Translations under genes and position numbers: made by a program | Shown here: positions 1 to 11,514 of the stretch, piece after piece | Layout of the letters: every line of letters begins with the position of its first letter | How positions within the stretch are numbered: position 1 is the first letter of the stretch | DNA from: Diplonema papillatum | Taxonomy: Eukaryota; Euglenozoa; Diplonemea; Diplonemida; Diplonemidae | Assembly: GCA_030068145.1 (NCBI GenBank) | Contig: JAPJBO010000857.1 | Location: 34,538-98,537 of the forward strand | Length of the DNA: 64,000 bases | Reading direction: 5' to 3' | Notes under the pieces: model-generated | What the model was told of the DNA's origin: nothing | Database searches by the model: none | What the model saw: the letters and a program-made list of their open reading frames with translations, nothing else

Positions 1-1056
1 AAGCGGGTGTCCTACAATCAAAGCGCGTGTAAACCCACACCGAAAAGCGGGTGTCCTACAATCAAAGCGCGTGTAAACCCACACCGAAAAGCGGGTGTCC
101 TACAATCAAAGCGCGTGTAAACCCACACCGAAAAGCGGGTGTCCTACAATCAAAGCGCGTGTAAACCCACACCGAAAAGCGGGTGTCCTACAATCAAAGC
201 GCGTGTAAACCCACACCGAAAAGCGGGTGTCCTACAATCAAAGCGCGTGTAAACCCACACCGAAAAGCGGGTGTCCTACAATCAAAGCGCGTGTAAACCC
301 ACACCGAAAAGCGGGTGTCCTACAATCAAAGCGCGTGTAAACCCACACCGAAAAGCGGGTGTCCTACAATCAAAGCGCGTGTAAACCCACACCGAAAAGC
401 GGGTGTCCTACAATCAAAGCGCGTGTAAACCCACACCGAAAAGCGGGTGTCCTACAATCAAAGCGCGTGTAAACCCACACCGAAAAGCGGGTGTCCTACA
501 ATCAAAGCGCGTGTAAACCCACACCGAAAAGCGGGTGTCCTACAATCAAAGCGCGTGTAAACCCACACCGAAAAGCGGGTGTCCTACAATCAAAGCGCGT
601 GTAAACCCACACCGAAAAGCGGGTGTCCTACAATCAAAGCGCGTGTAAACCCACACCGAAAAGCGGGTGTCCTACAATCAAAGCGCGTGTAAACCCACAC
701 CGAAAAGCGGGTGTCCTACAATCAAAGCGCGTGTAAACCCACACCGAAAAGCGGGTGTCCTACAATCAAAGCGCGTGTAAACCCACACCGAAAAGCGGGT
801 GTCCTACAATCAAAGCGCGTGTAAACCCACACCGAAAAGCGGGTGTCCTACAATCAAAGCGCGTGTAAACCCACACCGAAAAGCGGGTGTCCTACAATCA
901 AAGCGCGTGTAAACCCACACCGAAAAGCGGGTGTCCTACAATCAAAGCGCGTGTAAACCCACACCGAAAAGCGGGTGTCCTACAATCAAAGCGCGTGTAA
1001 ACCCACACCGAAAAGCGGGTGTCCTACAATCAAAGCGCGTGTAAACCCACACCGAA
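1..1056. repeat. 44-bp satellite, 24 perfect copies, open at window edge
   Basis: The unit is 44 bp, begins AAGCGGGTGTCC and ends CCCACACCGAA. It repeats without a visible change from base 1 to about 1056, then breaks into a degenerate copy followed by a CTTTTTTTAACTCCAGC flank. The array continues off the left edge, so its full size is unknown. Perfect identity between units suggests recent expansion or an assembly-collapsed array. Short ORFs reading through it are artefacts. Confidence 0.98.
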
Positions 1057-1135
1057 AAGCGAGTGCGACACCCGCTTTTTTTAACTCCAGCTTTTCACTC
1101 CAGCTTCTGACTGGACTTCACCGTGCAGCCCCAGA
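1057..1135. repeat. Edge of the dispersed element that hosts the satellite
   Basis: A degenerate last unit is followed by TTTAACTCCAGC, CTCCAGCTTCTGACTGGA and CTTCACCGTGCAG. The same flank follows the single-copy relative at 6740-6795 (TTTTAACTCCAGCTTCTGAG, then GGACTCCACCGTGCAGG). Related CCTCAGAAGCTGGAG cores lie at about 1990, 4865 and 45515. I read this as a short interspersed repeat, one copy of which expanded into the satellite. Confidence 0.7.
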
Positions 1136-1329
1136 AGATGCGGGAAAAGGGGGAGGTCTGGAAAAATACTCGGAAGACGTCGTCCCAGTGCTTTTTTTTC
1201 TGCGGAGGCTAGAGGCAGGGTATGAGCTACAGATTTGGCGCTGCCAGATTCAGGCCAATCGCAGTTTTTTGCTCTGGGGTGATTGCAAGAACGTGCTTGG
1301 AATGGGTATGTGCTCAACACCGCACTGGT

Positions 1330-1860
1330 CCCGTCTGCGCCGTGTTTCGGTCCTTTAAGCCACGGACACATAAGGCGGACCATCATCAGCGCGGAATCTG
1401 AGTGTCTGCAGACAGGACTGCGGTGTGAGTCTGGTTTGTCAGGCGGCTGTTCGTAGCTCGTCACAGCCAGGACCACCCAGCACAGGCGAATCCGTTACGG
1501 GGAGAAGGCCCCTACAACCGTCTGAGCAATCAGTTAAAAACCTTTGCTCTGGGGTGGGGGGTTGTTACAGCGAAGAGTATGAAAGCTGGGGTTGTTTGCT
1601 GCCAAAGAAAATACTCGAGGGTCTGCCTTGTTCTCATTTCGAAGATTTTGTTGAACGCTTACGCCCGGCACCAAACCCAGATTTACCTGTGTTTCGTGTG
1701 GGCTACAGCATATGTACCTCCTTTGATACTGGAATATTGTTGCGACAGGGGTGTCATAGGCATGTTGATGAGTACCACACGATACCTTTGATATTTCGCA
1801 ACTGGAAGCTCCTCAAGTATTTCCTTCAAAGCACGTGCGCATACAAAGGAATTTCGCCAG
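1330..1860. repeat. Dispersed mosaic repeat, related to 44370-44720 and 45360-45420
   Basis: Shared segments include a GCCACGGACACAT core, GCGGACCATCATC, AAATACTCGAGG and a GAACGCTTACGCCCG block that occurs again, diverged but collinear, near 44370-44720. The GATTGCAAGAACGTGCTTGG segment at about 1280 recurs at about 45370. No long conserved protein is seen, so ORFs of about 170 residues here are not called as genes. Confidence 0.6.
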
Positions 1861-3984
1861 AACACCTTGTATTATTTTTTGACCACGGGATTGCCAGATT
1901 CGGACCGCGGTCCGAATATGGTAACAGAAGTTAATCCCCTGCTAGAGGAGGAGGAGGGGCAGGGTGGGCAATACACGGGGGGGGCCCAGCCTCAGAAGCT
2001 GGAGCTAAAAATATGCCTTCGCCCTTTCGCCATCCTTTGAACATTGTTGCAACGGGCCGGGATCATTTGTAGGTCTCGTAAATTCGGCATGCAACTTTGA
2101 GAACCGGGTTCCCAGAGAGGTTTCTTGCCCTGTCCGGAGAGGAACGAGGGGCTGTTTTGGCCTGTCTTGCTCTAAGAGAACGAGAGTTTTGCATAGAACG
2201 GCGCCATGCCACGAGAGGAAAATGTAGACCGTTTTGTAGCACCAACCCTTACTCTAATCAGCTAGGCCGTGAGCCCGTTCCCTTTTCGCACCAACGGGGG
2301 GCGCACGTGGGGAACTTGACACGGTTGAGCGAAAAAGGAGCTGCTCCAGACTCTTCTCTGGTGACATGAGTCCCTTCCTTTTATCCACTGAACGTGTAGT
2401 GCAGGAGTGACGATAGACCGCACAGGCGTCGCAATAGCGAAAGGCAGAACAGGAACGGCAGGCGCGGTCGGTACGAGAAGCGGCTAAGGCAACGAGTACC
2501 GAGTAGTCGTCGCGCAGAAGAGCAGTGCGTAAGCAGCCCGTCGCAGGTGGCACAAACCGGAGAAGCCCGTGCGGCAGGGAGTGGAGACGAGGTGATGCAA
2601 GACGAAGGGGAAGCGCGAAGCGACCAGCCCGGACGGACCAACAAGACGCAAGACCAGGCGACCAAGAGAAGGAGGGGGACGCGACCCAGAGACCCGGGCT
2701 AAGTAGCCTGGAACTAGTGTGATGGACCTTTCTTCGGAGGGGCTCACGCACTCAAACATCGACTTATACGCACAGGCGTCGCAGTAGGCGCTAGTGCGGT
2801 GTACCTTTCTTCGGAGGGGTTCACGCACTCAAAGTACGACTTATACGCACAGGTGTCGTAGTAGGCGTTACCTGGTTTACTTCGTGTTCATCGCCCAAAA
2901 GTGTCTTATTTTCGAGTTATTTCTTTCTTCTTGTCCGTAGGGCCAAATACTGGAAAGCTATTTCGGAACCCTGGTGTATCCATAGGCTCACACAGCCCAT
3001 TCTATGTCGGGGTCACCCCAGCACAGACCTACGTATACACTAGAGGAAGTCCATAACAAAGCTTCGAGAGCTCAACCAGAGACTTTTTAGGGTGGGGTCT
3101 GCTGCGGGGCGTAATTCCTTTTTGTGTGTTGGCATTTTTTGACTTTAATTCTTTTTTTTTAAGGTCACACTGTCACACACCACAAACGCCAACGATAGGA
3201 AGAACTGGAACACCTTGCCTGCATGAGGTCTCCGAAGCATGGTGGAAAGCCGTGGCTGGGCGACGACATCCAATTTAGCCAAGGTCGCATCAGGATCAAA
3301 CCTGGTGGTCGAAAGCCGACCTTTGAATGGGGCACGGGCTCGCAGAATAGTCGAAAACAGCAACAGCGCTGTCAGTTGTCCGAAGCGTGGGTAGAACTCG
3401 TCGTGCTCCAGGTTCATGTCCACAACTGGCCCGCCTTGCCAATGGACATTGAGCGGGCAAGCGATCAAAAACAACATAGACGCAGCGCGGGGGGCGGACT
3501 CTCAAGTTGGTCTGCGGATGGTCCTCTGATCACAGGGCTCCCGACGCTTCGCCCGGTCCGCCTATTTGGTGGTGTACTCTTTTTGGAGCGAGGGACGGGT
3601 GGAGAGTGTGTATGTCCAAAGGGTACACAAACAAGCTACCCAGGGCGGGGAGAGATACTGGAATAGAGCGGCGAAACGGTTTCGGGTGGCAGGTGCCAGA
3701 CCCACCATGGACCTTAACGACTTTCCACTGTCTTCCCATCGTGCACTGTCCACATGCGGTGGGGGCTGGCCCCGGGGCTGGGAATGGATCTGCACTGAGA
3801 AGCCAGTAGAAAGTATTCCCTGGTGTTCCAGTGGATCCATTCCGAGCCCCGGAGACGCGGGGCTGCCGGGACCGGGGCTGAGCCCCGGCACCGGCCAGCC
3901 CCGGGGACTGGCACACGCGACGCTTCATCCCAGGATTCGCTCGTGATCAAAGTAAGAGCTCGCCAGTGGGTCCTGGGGGAAATG
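1861..3984. other. No gene recognised; 77-bp tandem duplication and a GC-rich block
   Basis: A segment beginning ACCTTTCTTCGGAGGGG occurs at 2726 and again at 2803 (period 77), each ending in a GCACAGG(C/T)GTCG motif that also appears once near 2420. At 3760-3915 there is a GC-rich block with repeated CCCCGG and GGGGCT words. The overlapping small ORFs on both strands at 3145-3950 have no recognisable domain and look like chance frames. Confidence 0.5.
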
Positions 3985-6135
3985 ATGTTTAGGCAGAACA
4001 GTGCCTTTCATGCATGCCGGATGCTTGCGGCAAGGGGGGGAAATCTTAGTGTTTAGGCAGAGCACTGCCTCAAGCATGGTTGATGCTAGCGTCAAGTCTT
4101 CGGGGAAGATGTTGTCTAGAAAGGGGGAGGTGTTTCTAGCCAGCTTTTCCGATGCTCCACCTGCTAGCTTGGAGTCTCTTTTAATGGTTCCAATGGCCCT
4201 CACCGAAGCATGGCTAAGAAGAAATTCGTCAAAATCGCCCACGAAGGCCAGGTTAACCACAGGGGGCACCTACCGAAGCACTGGAACCTATCCGCACGAT
4301 CTGCGCTTCCCCGGGGCTAAGGAGCGAAATCTAAGTTTACTAAGGGAATTCTGCAAGCAGAGTTGGATCCCTAACTCACCATGAGCCCAGGTTTGGGTGG
4401 TGGTGGCGGTGGGTTGGACATCTTCTTTTTGCCCGCCCACCCTTCCCCCTGGCGGCTTGCTGCATAACATGCAAGCACCGCGATGCCCCCCTCGTTAGTT
4501 TCGTTCTCACAATCCTTCGTTTCCTCTCGTGTTCCCGGCATTGGCTCCGGTTTATTCCTCGTGTTATTCCGCTCACGTTTCCTGCATAACGGCGCGCAGA
4601 CGAATTCCGACGAGATCAAGCAAGGAAAGTGGACGAAACAAAAAACAGAATTACTGGCAAGGCAAGAAGTTGAAGAACGATGAGGGGAGGCAGTACCCCT
4701 AGCTTTCCTGAGGGTCTCGCTGAATGCTCAAGGAGATGCTGACCTAACTCAACCCGCTCTCACAACAATTTGCCATATGAAGGGGGATTTCAATCAACGC
4801 CAGTCTGGTCGAATGGACTACATTATTAACCGCCACAGTGTGCATTCACTTGCACCATGGTGGAGTCCAGCCTCAGAACTGGAGTTAGAGAGGGTGTGAC
4901 GCCCACTCTTAGATCCAGTTCGTGAGGCTAGACTCGACGGTTGAACTAACCAATTCTTTTTGGGATGGACATCTGCCATCCCACCCCACCCCCCTTTTTG
5001 ATTTTTGTTTGCAATCTACTTTATTTCATGACTTCAACCCCACCCCCTCATTCTGAGCGCATGGCCCGTTTTGAGTATGCTAGTCCGCAGCCCCGACGGA
5101 TTAGGGGGTTTGTTAATCCGAAGCAGAGGTTTTTGATAATTGTTGCGGTTTCCCGTAGGAAAATCCTAAGCGTTTGGCTCGCGGAGCGAGGGGAAATCTT
5201 AGCCTGACTGGCCAGGCAGAGCACTGCCTCTCATGCATGGTTGATTATTGCTAGCATCAAGTCTTCTTCGAGGAAGGGGGGCGGAATCGTACACGACGAG
5301 GCCCAGCTCAGAGCTACAACCCAAAACGCATGTATGGCCACACCCGCTGTGTGAGCTCGGCCTGAGGCTGAACATTCCGCTGTGTAGGTAAGTGCTTGGG
5401 CATAATCTTGCCTCTTATGTATGTGCGATTTGCATCAAGTCTTCATCGCGGGAATGCAAAGTTTTGTTTTCGGGAGGGGGTGGCTACACAGGATTTCAGC
5501 CCTGCAGAGAGTCCATTGCAGTGTTGGGTCTACCAGTTTTGCTTGTGGCCGACTTGGCACCAGAAACCCAGAACAAGATATTCTCGCAAGCCTGGTTCAG
5601 AGCAACATGGAGGGGGGCTGGGGGGCACCACCCCCCGGCGAAGGGTATGGTACACCAAATTCGTCCTGGGATGCTCTCTGCAGCTTTCCGGCTGAATGGA
5701 CCTGATAGAAACAGTGTACCTCCTATCGCAAAGTCACCCACCTCGCCCCGCCACGGCCACCACAGTTTGGGGTGTCTCCAACGTCGAAGGGGCCGTATAA
5801 CCCTGTGCTTCCAAGTCAGGGATGTATAAGACAATCTGGGTCCTGTGTATTCCTTCACATGCTCGTGGGTGTGGATGCTTTTACACGGCAGTTGCCTAGT
5901 AGGGTGCTGCGTTGGTTGCATTGCCTCCGGGTAGCCTTCCCCTCAGATGCCAGAGTACGCAGATACTTGTCGCAGTTGTGGTTCAGAGCTGAGCAGAACT
6001 TTAGCATCAAGTAGAGAATTATGAATCAGGACAGCGTTCATTGTGAACGGGGTTGTGCAGGTGAAGAAAAGCTGCGCAATCACTGTCGTGTTCACTCTCG
6101 CCTCTCTGAGTTACGTCCTCAAAAGTACGAACTCT
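3985..6135. other. No gene recognised; copies of a short interspersed motif
   Basis: The block AGGCAGAGCACTGCCTC followed by ATGGTTGAT and CTAGCRTCAAGTCTTC occurs near 4055-4110 and near 5215-5260. Weaker forms are at 3985-4020 and 5395-5440. CCTCAGAACTGGAGTTAGAG at about 4872 is a copy of the motif flanking the left-end satellite. None of the short ORFs shows a domain or plausible splice pattern. Confidence 0.45.
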
Positions 6136-6639
6136 TTCATGAAAGAGTCATGACAGAGCGTTGAAGTGTGGCTAAAGAAAAAGTGGTGGAGCCAACGAAG
6201 TCAGTGACTGGCTCATCAGACAACAACTGACCGTACACAAATACCGGCGTACAAGCATCTTCAGCCGGTTGTTTCGCAGAGAAGAGACACTCCACAGAAG
6301 CTGTACCGAAAGGAAGGACCCCAGGGTACCAGCTTTTCCCGACAGATTTTACTTTTCGGTGGTGACTCCCACGCATACCCGTTTTATAAATCACTGTTCC
6401 AATTTCTGATCCCCTGGAGTATTTGGTCCGCTCGTGCTCCGGTGTCTGTTCAATTTTCAATTCTCCCTCCGACCTCTGAGGGACGGCGGCTGTTTCGAGC
6501 TGTATCCGATATCAGCGACATCTCCTCTTTCAATGCGAGCACAAGTGTGCCAAGGAAAGCCTGCTACACGGGAGCCAAGCTTCACGCGTACCATCGGGCT
6601 CGGGACTCGCGCTGAACACGAGTCCGTACACGGTGGGAT

Positions 6640-6795
6640 GCAATATCAGAAGTTGGAGCTGAAGGGTGTGCCCGAGTCACACCCGAAATGCGGGCGTGCT
6701 GCAACGAAAACGCGTGTAAATGCACACCCGAAAAGGTGTGACGCTCGCTTTTAACTCCAGCTTCTGAGGCTGGACTCCACCGTGCAGGCCCGCGC
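6640..6795. repeat. Single-copy relative of the left-end 44-bp satellite unit
   Basis: Positions 6687-6732 read AATGCGGGCGTG, CTGCAACGAAAACGCG and TGTAAATGCACACCCGAA. They align end to end with the 44-bp satellite unit, with substitutions and two extra bases. The right flank (TTTTAACTCCAGCTTCTGAG and onward) matches the flank of the big array. This locus preserves the pre-expansion state of the repeat. Confidence 0.75.
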
Positions 6796-7189
6796 TCAGC
6801 CACAGGGCAGAGCGAACGGGGTTGCAACACTGTGCTAACTCCGACTCAAGTTTTGAGTGCGGCCCGTGCTTGTACACCCTTGCTCCGGAGTGAGCTACCT
6901 TTGTACGCTTGCTACCTTCAACGTCTGCAACTGATGCAGGGACTGGTCTTGATTATGTGCTCCGTTCCGTCAAGAGCTGCGACTCATTTATTCACAGGAA
7001 AGGGGTCCTGCGCCATGCGGTACGTTCGGTATTCCGACCCCGCAATCGCGAGCAAGTATTCCCTGCAGCTGCAGCAGTGGTATTCAGCGACGGGGTAATA
7101 ACGTGTACAAGTGCCAGTTCTCTAGCGTTATTTATCTCGTCAGAATAGTAATAGTTTTCCAAGATCTTCGATCGGGTACGACTGAAAAG

Positions 7190-7330
7190 AAAAACGAGCG
7201 TTTCGTTTTGTTTGCGTGTGCCGGTAGATCACGTTCTCACGTGTTTTCCCCCATTTTTTCCAGGCCAGGAACTCTGATCAAACCACTAAAAAACGCGCTG
7301 TGTCTTGTCTTTTATCCCTACACGGTATAC
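7190..7330. repeat. Dispersed repeat, also at 44240-44345 and 46990-47120
   Basis: Three separated loci share the order TTCG, TTTGTTTG, TGCCGGTWGATC, a pyrimidine-rich stretch, CCAGG and an AAACGCGCYG-type block. The copies are diverged and none encodes a recognisable domain. The pyrimidine run ending in CAGG resembles a splice acceptor, so an origin from a duplicated intron-exon junction is possible but unproven. Confidence 0.5.
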
Positions 7331-7735
7331 ACGATGTGTGGGTAGGCTGCCTGTAAGATTGTTGGTTTAAAAAAAAAGACGAGAAGGGCGAGCTGGCCGT
7401 GCTCACTGCAGGCTGTTGACGGACACGCAAAGAAAAACAAGAATCGGCGAATCTCGCGCACCCTGAAACTTGCTGCATGCAACATCTGCTTCGGACTAAC
7501 GAACCGCTCGATGCGCGACAAGGGCGGATGGCCCTTCGGTTTAAGTGGCCCGCGTACAAGCTTCCTTTTGGCGATGTATTCACTGTTGTTCGCCAACCGG
7601 GGGCTGCTGGGAGCTAAAGAGAAGCGAAGAGGCATGCTGCTCACCTCTTGTATGTTCTTCTGAACGATGAGCTACGCTTCTTTTGGAGCATCCGACCTGT
7701 GTGTAAGTGATTGCCCTCAGGATCAAGAACGGTGT

Positions 7736-8092
7736 ACCCCAAGTTTGGGAACCCAAGTTTGGGAACCCAAGATTAGGAACCCAAGTTTGGGAACCCAAGT
7801 TTCGGAACCCAAGTTTGGGAACCCAAGTTTGGGAACCCAAGTTTGGGAACCCAAGATTAGGAACCCAAGTTTGGGAACCCAAGTTTCGGAACCCAAGTTT
7901 GGGAAACCAAGTTTGGGAACCCAAGTCAAGTTTGGGAAACTAATGGGAACCAAAGTTTGGGAACCCAAGTTTGGGAACCCAAGATTAGGAACCCAAGTTT
8001 GGGAAGCCAAGTTTGGGAACCCAAGTTTCGGAACCCAAGTTTGGGAACCCAAGTTTGGGAACCCAAGTTTGGGAACCCAAGTTTGGGACCCG
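7736..8092. repeat. 14-bp minisatellite (AACCCAAGTTTGGG)
   Basis: About 25 units of AACCCAAGTTTGGG, with variants AACCCAAGATTAGG and AACCCAAGTTTCGG recurring in a higher-order pattern. The unit is itself a near-palindrome. It has no stop codon in several frames on either strand, so the proline/glycine-rich ORFs here are artefacts. Confidence 0.95.
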
Positions 8093-8516
8093 AAGATTGG
8101 CCGTGCGATGAGGAAAAAAAATGTCGACACAGTTCAGGCAGTATGTCCAGCAGTGAATAGAACTCCTACTCAGCCCTGCGATCCTGGAACTGTCTGTTGC
8201 GTGGGTTATGAGCTGCTCTGTGACCAGCCTGGCCCGGTTCACCCAACTTCAAGTTCGCCTGTACGAAGGTCTGCACCAACGCACTGACAACAACACCAGA
8301 CTAACCAGGACAGTGCCTCAGCACAGAAGTCCCACCGCCGATCCCTGAACAGGGACCACCCAGTTCCGTGTCAACGTTGCCCCCCGAAGCTAGGGTTTCA
8401 GGGCTTTGCTTGTGAGCCCCGGCTAATTGTAGAAGGGCAGCATTTCACGCTGATTGTTATAGTTCGGATTAAACGCTCAAAAAGAGTGTTTGTGCGGAAT
8501 TGATTCCGGCAAACTT

Positions 8517-8570
8517 TCGGAAAATGTGGCTATCGCGGGATTCGAACCCACAACCGGCCAGTCAAATTGC
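8517..8570 (-). other. tRNA-like T-arm and 3' acceptor remnant
   Basis: On the minus strand GTGGGTTCGAATCCCGC forms a five-base-pair T stem around a TTCGAAT loop and is followed by acceptor-like GATAGCCA. No pairing 5' acceptor and no clear A box are visible upstream, so this is a decayed tRNA or the head of a tRNA-derived SINE rather than a working gene. Confidence 0.5.
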
Positions 8571-8966
8571 TGTAAGGTTGCATACTGTTGACGTCGGGTG
8601 TAGCGAAGACGGGTTTGCAAGTGTCGGAAAGGAAGTGCGAGCCAACTTCGATGACGAGCGGATGATACTTGACGCAGACTTTGAAATCCTCGTACGACAT
8701 AAAGCCTGTCAGAATTTGCGAGCTGAGTGACAGAAAACTAATGAAAAGATTCAACGCAAGCAGCCCATGAAGGAGGTGCTTGTTTACTACTCACGCATTC
8801 ATCTTTCTTGCTTTTCACAGCCATACCAAGAACGAACGAAAGGAAACAGAAAACAAACAAACGCCCCAAGGATGAAGAGAAGGCACAAGCCTTAGCACCG
8901 TATCCCCGGGTGCGAAATTATTGAAATTTGGATTTAAATTGAATTTTCACTTTTTTTCGCTTCGTA

Positions 8967-9037
8967 GCGTAAATGGTCTAGTGGTAGAATGGCCCCCTGC
9001 CACGGGGTCGGCCCGGGTTCGATTCCCGGTTTACGCA
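8967..9037 (+). tRNA. tRNA-Gly (anticodon GCC)
   Basis: This is a 71-nt cloverleaf including the discriminator A at 9037. The acceptor stem GCGTAAA/TTTACGC is perfectly paired. The D arm contains GTGGTAGAA. The anticodon loop CTGCCAC places GCC at 8999-9001. The T arm is CCGGGTTCGATTCCCGG, an intact B box. A TTTTT run follows at once (9038-9042), as expected for RNA polymerase III termination. No intron is present. It is the only tRNA in the window that looks functional. A minisatellite begins about 40 bp downstream. Confidence 0.96.
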
Positions 9038-9077
9038 TTTTTCCCGCCGGCCCCTTTTTCTTTCGTTCGGGGTAAAC

Positions 9078-9390
9078 ACCATTCTCACACTTTTTCAACA
9101 ATTCTTACCATTCTCACACGGTTGCAACAAATGCTACCATTCTCACACAGTCGCAACAAATGCTACCATTCTCACACAGTCGCAACAAATGCTACCATTC
9201 TCACACAGTCGCAACAAATGCTACCATTCTCACACAGTCCAAACAATTTCTTACCATTCTCACACAGTCGCAACAAATGCTACCATTCTCACACAGTCCA
9301 AACAATTTCTTACCATTCTCACACAGTCGCAACAAAATGCTACCATTCTCACACAGTCGCAACAAATGCTACCATTCTCACACAGTCGCG
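9078..9390. repeat. 29-bp minisatellite downstream of tRNA-Gly
   Basis: Units read ACCATTCTCACACAGTCG followed by CAACAAATGCT, about ten copies, with a variant carrying a TCCAAACAATTTCTT segment. The first two units differ (CTCACACTTTTTCAAC). This starting block is found again at the centre of the palindrome at 16148-16218. The reverse complement of the array occurs at 10373-10549. Confidence 0.95.
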
Positions 9391-9414
9391 TGTACACACA
9401 AAATGATTAGAAAG

Positions 9415-9505
9415 CTACAGGGCAGTGTGAGGTTTAGCTACAAGAAGCTATAGCTAGCTATAGCGTAGCTTTTGTAGCCTTTTGTAGCCTTTTGTAGCTC
9501 TTTTT
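9415..9505. repeat. TAGC-rich motif shared with the palindrome arms
   Basis: GGCAGTGTGAGGTTTAGCT followed by alternating AGCTATAGC words. The same GGCAGTGTGAG plus TTAGCT block borders the TAGC tracts of both arms of the 15479-17085 palindrome, so this is a dispersed piece of that element. Confidence 0.6.
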
Positions 9506-9974
9506 TTGGGGGTTCCCAGCCCATTCAGGATACTTTTCGCCCCAAAGTTCTTCAGCTTCGAAGTTTTCTGGGCATATTTTGGCGTGTTTCCTGGCACCTG
9601 CTTGCCCTGTTCACTGAGGCCTCACTGCCGGGCCCGCTGCAGCCTACCGAGCCTCAGTGAGGGTCGGTGAGGCTGCAACCACGCAGGCGGCGAGGGTGAT
9701 GCAGCAGGGAAGCCTGGGGCGCCAGAGTCACGACGGTTCCATGAAGCGAAGCCAATCAGGACCCCAACCGCAGAGCGAAGAGCGCTCGAGACAGTGTGGG
9801 CCCGGAGCCCCGGCTGGAGCTCTCATTGCACTCCAGAGCCCCGGGCTGAGTCAGGTATTTGGCCGGTACCACCACTTACCAACACTTGGGCAGATGCTGC
9901 AGTGTGGACTGCCGAAGCCACCGTTTAGACCAGTCACTCCCCGTCGGACGGGGCCCCCCAAAAAGCCTCACGGG

Positions 9975-10200
9975 GCCTCCTGGGGATTCGCCACAAGAAC
10001 GCACTCACCCACCCTTTGGAAGATAGTGGAGACCATTCCTCAGTCCGGAGGCTTCCGGGTAGGGAGAGGCACAGAGAAGCAGCTCCACGGTGACGGCGGC
10101 AATCAACCGGAAAAAAGGCCGATTCACATGCTGCTCGCCTTCGACCTGGCGCGCGCTTTCGACGGGCAGCACGCTTCCGGCAGGCGGGACTCCCGGGAAG
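9975..10200 (+). pseudogene. Fragment of a LINE-type reverse transcriptase
   Basis: Within an open stretch at 9657-10256 the translation contains GGFRVGRGTEKQL and, 17 residues later, LLAFDLARAFD. These match the order of LINE reverse transcriptase motifs (a Q-x-GF-x-x-x-R-x-T-x-x-Q region, then motif A with its catalytic aspartate). The rest of the palm, including YxDD, is absent and the flanking frame is not RT-like. I read this as a short decayed relic of a LINE clade different from the elements at 52562-64000. It lies between two inverted copies of the 29-bp array. Confidence 0.6.
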
Positions 10201-10339
10201 AGCACGCCGCTCAGCACGAATCAACCCCGACTACTTTACGCGTATTCCCCGGGTGAGAATGCCCAAACTTGACACATTGCAATTCAAGTCACTTTGGCCC
10301 TTTGGAAAGTTTGGGGTCTTATAATCTTAGGATTTGAGT

Positions 10340-10366
10340 GGCGTCGGTTCAAACCCGCCTCTCTGG
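10340..10366 (+). other. tRNA-like T-arm abutting an array
   Basis: GTCGGTTCAAACCCGCC is T-arm-like (four of five stem pairs) and is followed by TCTCTGG in the acceptor position. The minisatellite starts within about seven bases. No matching 5' acceptor was found, so it is a tRNA relic or SINE head. Confidence 0.4.
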
Positions 10367-10372
10367 TCTTTG

Positions 10373-10549
10373 GTATTTGTTGCGACTGTGTGAGAATGGT
10401 AGCATTTGTTGCGACTGTGTGAGAATGGTAACATTTGTTGGAGCTTGTGTGAGAATGGTAAAATTTGTTGCGACCGTGTGAGAATGGTAAGGTTTGTTGA
10501 AACTTGTGTGAGAATGGTAAAAATTTGTTATTTTGTGTGAGAATGGTAT
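10373..10549. repeat. Inverted copy of the 29-bp minisatellite
   Basis: Units read TTGCGACTGTGTGAGAATGG with variable spacers (TAGCATTTG, TAACATTTG, TAAAATTTG). This is the reverse complement of the array at 9078-9390. The two arrays face each other across about 980 bp that contain the RT relic. Confidence 0.92.
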
Positions 10550-10646
10550 TTGCCCCCTTTCGTTCAAACAATTGTAATATCACCCATTCCACGAAGTACG
10601 TGCGCTCGGCTAAGGCCGGCGCGTGGCGAGACTGGAGGCAGCAGTT

Positions 10647-11375
10647 AAAGTTCGGGGAACAGCAAAGTTCGGGCGAAGCTAAGTTCGGGCAATGCTAAGT
10701 TCTGGTGAAGCAAAGTTCGGGTGAAGCTAAGTTCGGGCGAAACAAAGTTCGGGCGAAGCAAAGTTCGGGCGAAGCTAAGTTCGGGTGAGCAAAGTTCTGG
10801 TGAAGCAAAGTTCGGGCGAAGGTGAAGCTAAGTTCGGGCGAAACAAAGTCCGGGCGAAGCTAAGTTCTGGGTGAAGCAAAGTTCGGACGTTCTGGTGAAG
10901 CTAAGATCGGGCGAAACAAAGTTCGGCGAAGCTAAGTTCGGGTGAAGCAAAGTTCGGGCGAAGCTAAGTTCTGGTGAAGCAAAGTTCGGGCGAAGCTAAG
11001 TTCGGGTGAAGCAAAGTTCTGGTGAAGCTAAGTTCGGGCGAAACAAAGTTCGGGCGAAGCAAAGTTCTGGGCGAAGCTAAGTTCGGATGAAGCAAAGTTC
11101 TGGTGAAGCAAAGTTCGGGCGAAACAAAGTTCTGGGGGAAGCAAAGTTCGGGCGAAGCAAAGTTCGGGCGAAGCTAAGTTCTGGTGAAGCAAAGTTCGGG
11201 CGAAGCAAAGTTCGGGTCAAGCTAAGTTCGGGCGAAACAAAGTCCGGGCGAAGCTAAGGGGGAAGCAAAGTTCTGGTGAAGCTAAGATCGGGCGAAACAA
11301 AGTTCGGGCGAAGCTAAGTTCGGGTGGAGCTAAGTTCGGGTGAAGCAAAGTTCTGGTGAAGCAAAGTTCGGGCGA
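10647..11375. repeat. 17-bp minisatellite (AAGTTCGGGCGAAGCTA family)
   Basis: About 40 imperfect units alternate AAGTTCGGGCGAAGCTA, AAGTTCGGGTGAAGCAA and AAGTTCTGGTGAAGCAA. The array starts directly after the GTACGTGCGCTCGG head module. Shorter arrays of the same unit follow the other two copies of that head. Confidence 0.95.
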
Positions 11376-11514
11376 CTCTCCGGGATTCTCCGCTTTGGAG
11401 GTCCAACATGACTTTTCCAAAAAAAAGCCGAAACGAAAACGGCCCTGAAACCGCCTCACTGACTGGCTCACACTCAACGGCAGTGCGAAAGTGTCAGCCG
11501 TACAGTAACATTAC

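Noticed and set aside
1-1056. CRISPR array or telomeric repeat
   Set aside because: The 44-bp units are contiguous and identical with no spacers, and the unit lacks a telomere-like G-rich hexamer or heptamer.
3145-3950. Cluster of overlapping ORFs of 100-150 residues on both strands
   Set aside because: GC-rich DNA with few stops; overlapping frames on both strands and no recognisable domains.
7580-8287. Pro/Gly-rich ORFs of up to 206 residues
   Set aside because: They read the 14-bp minisatellite in both directions; no unique protein sequence.
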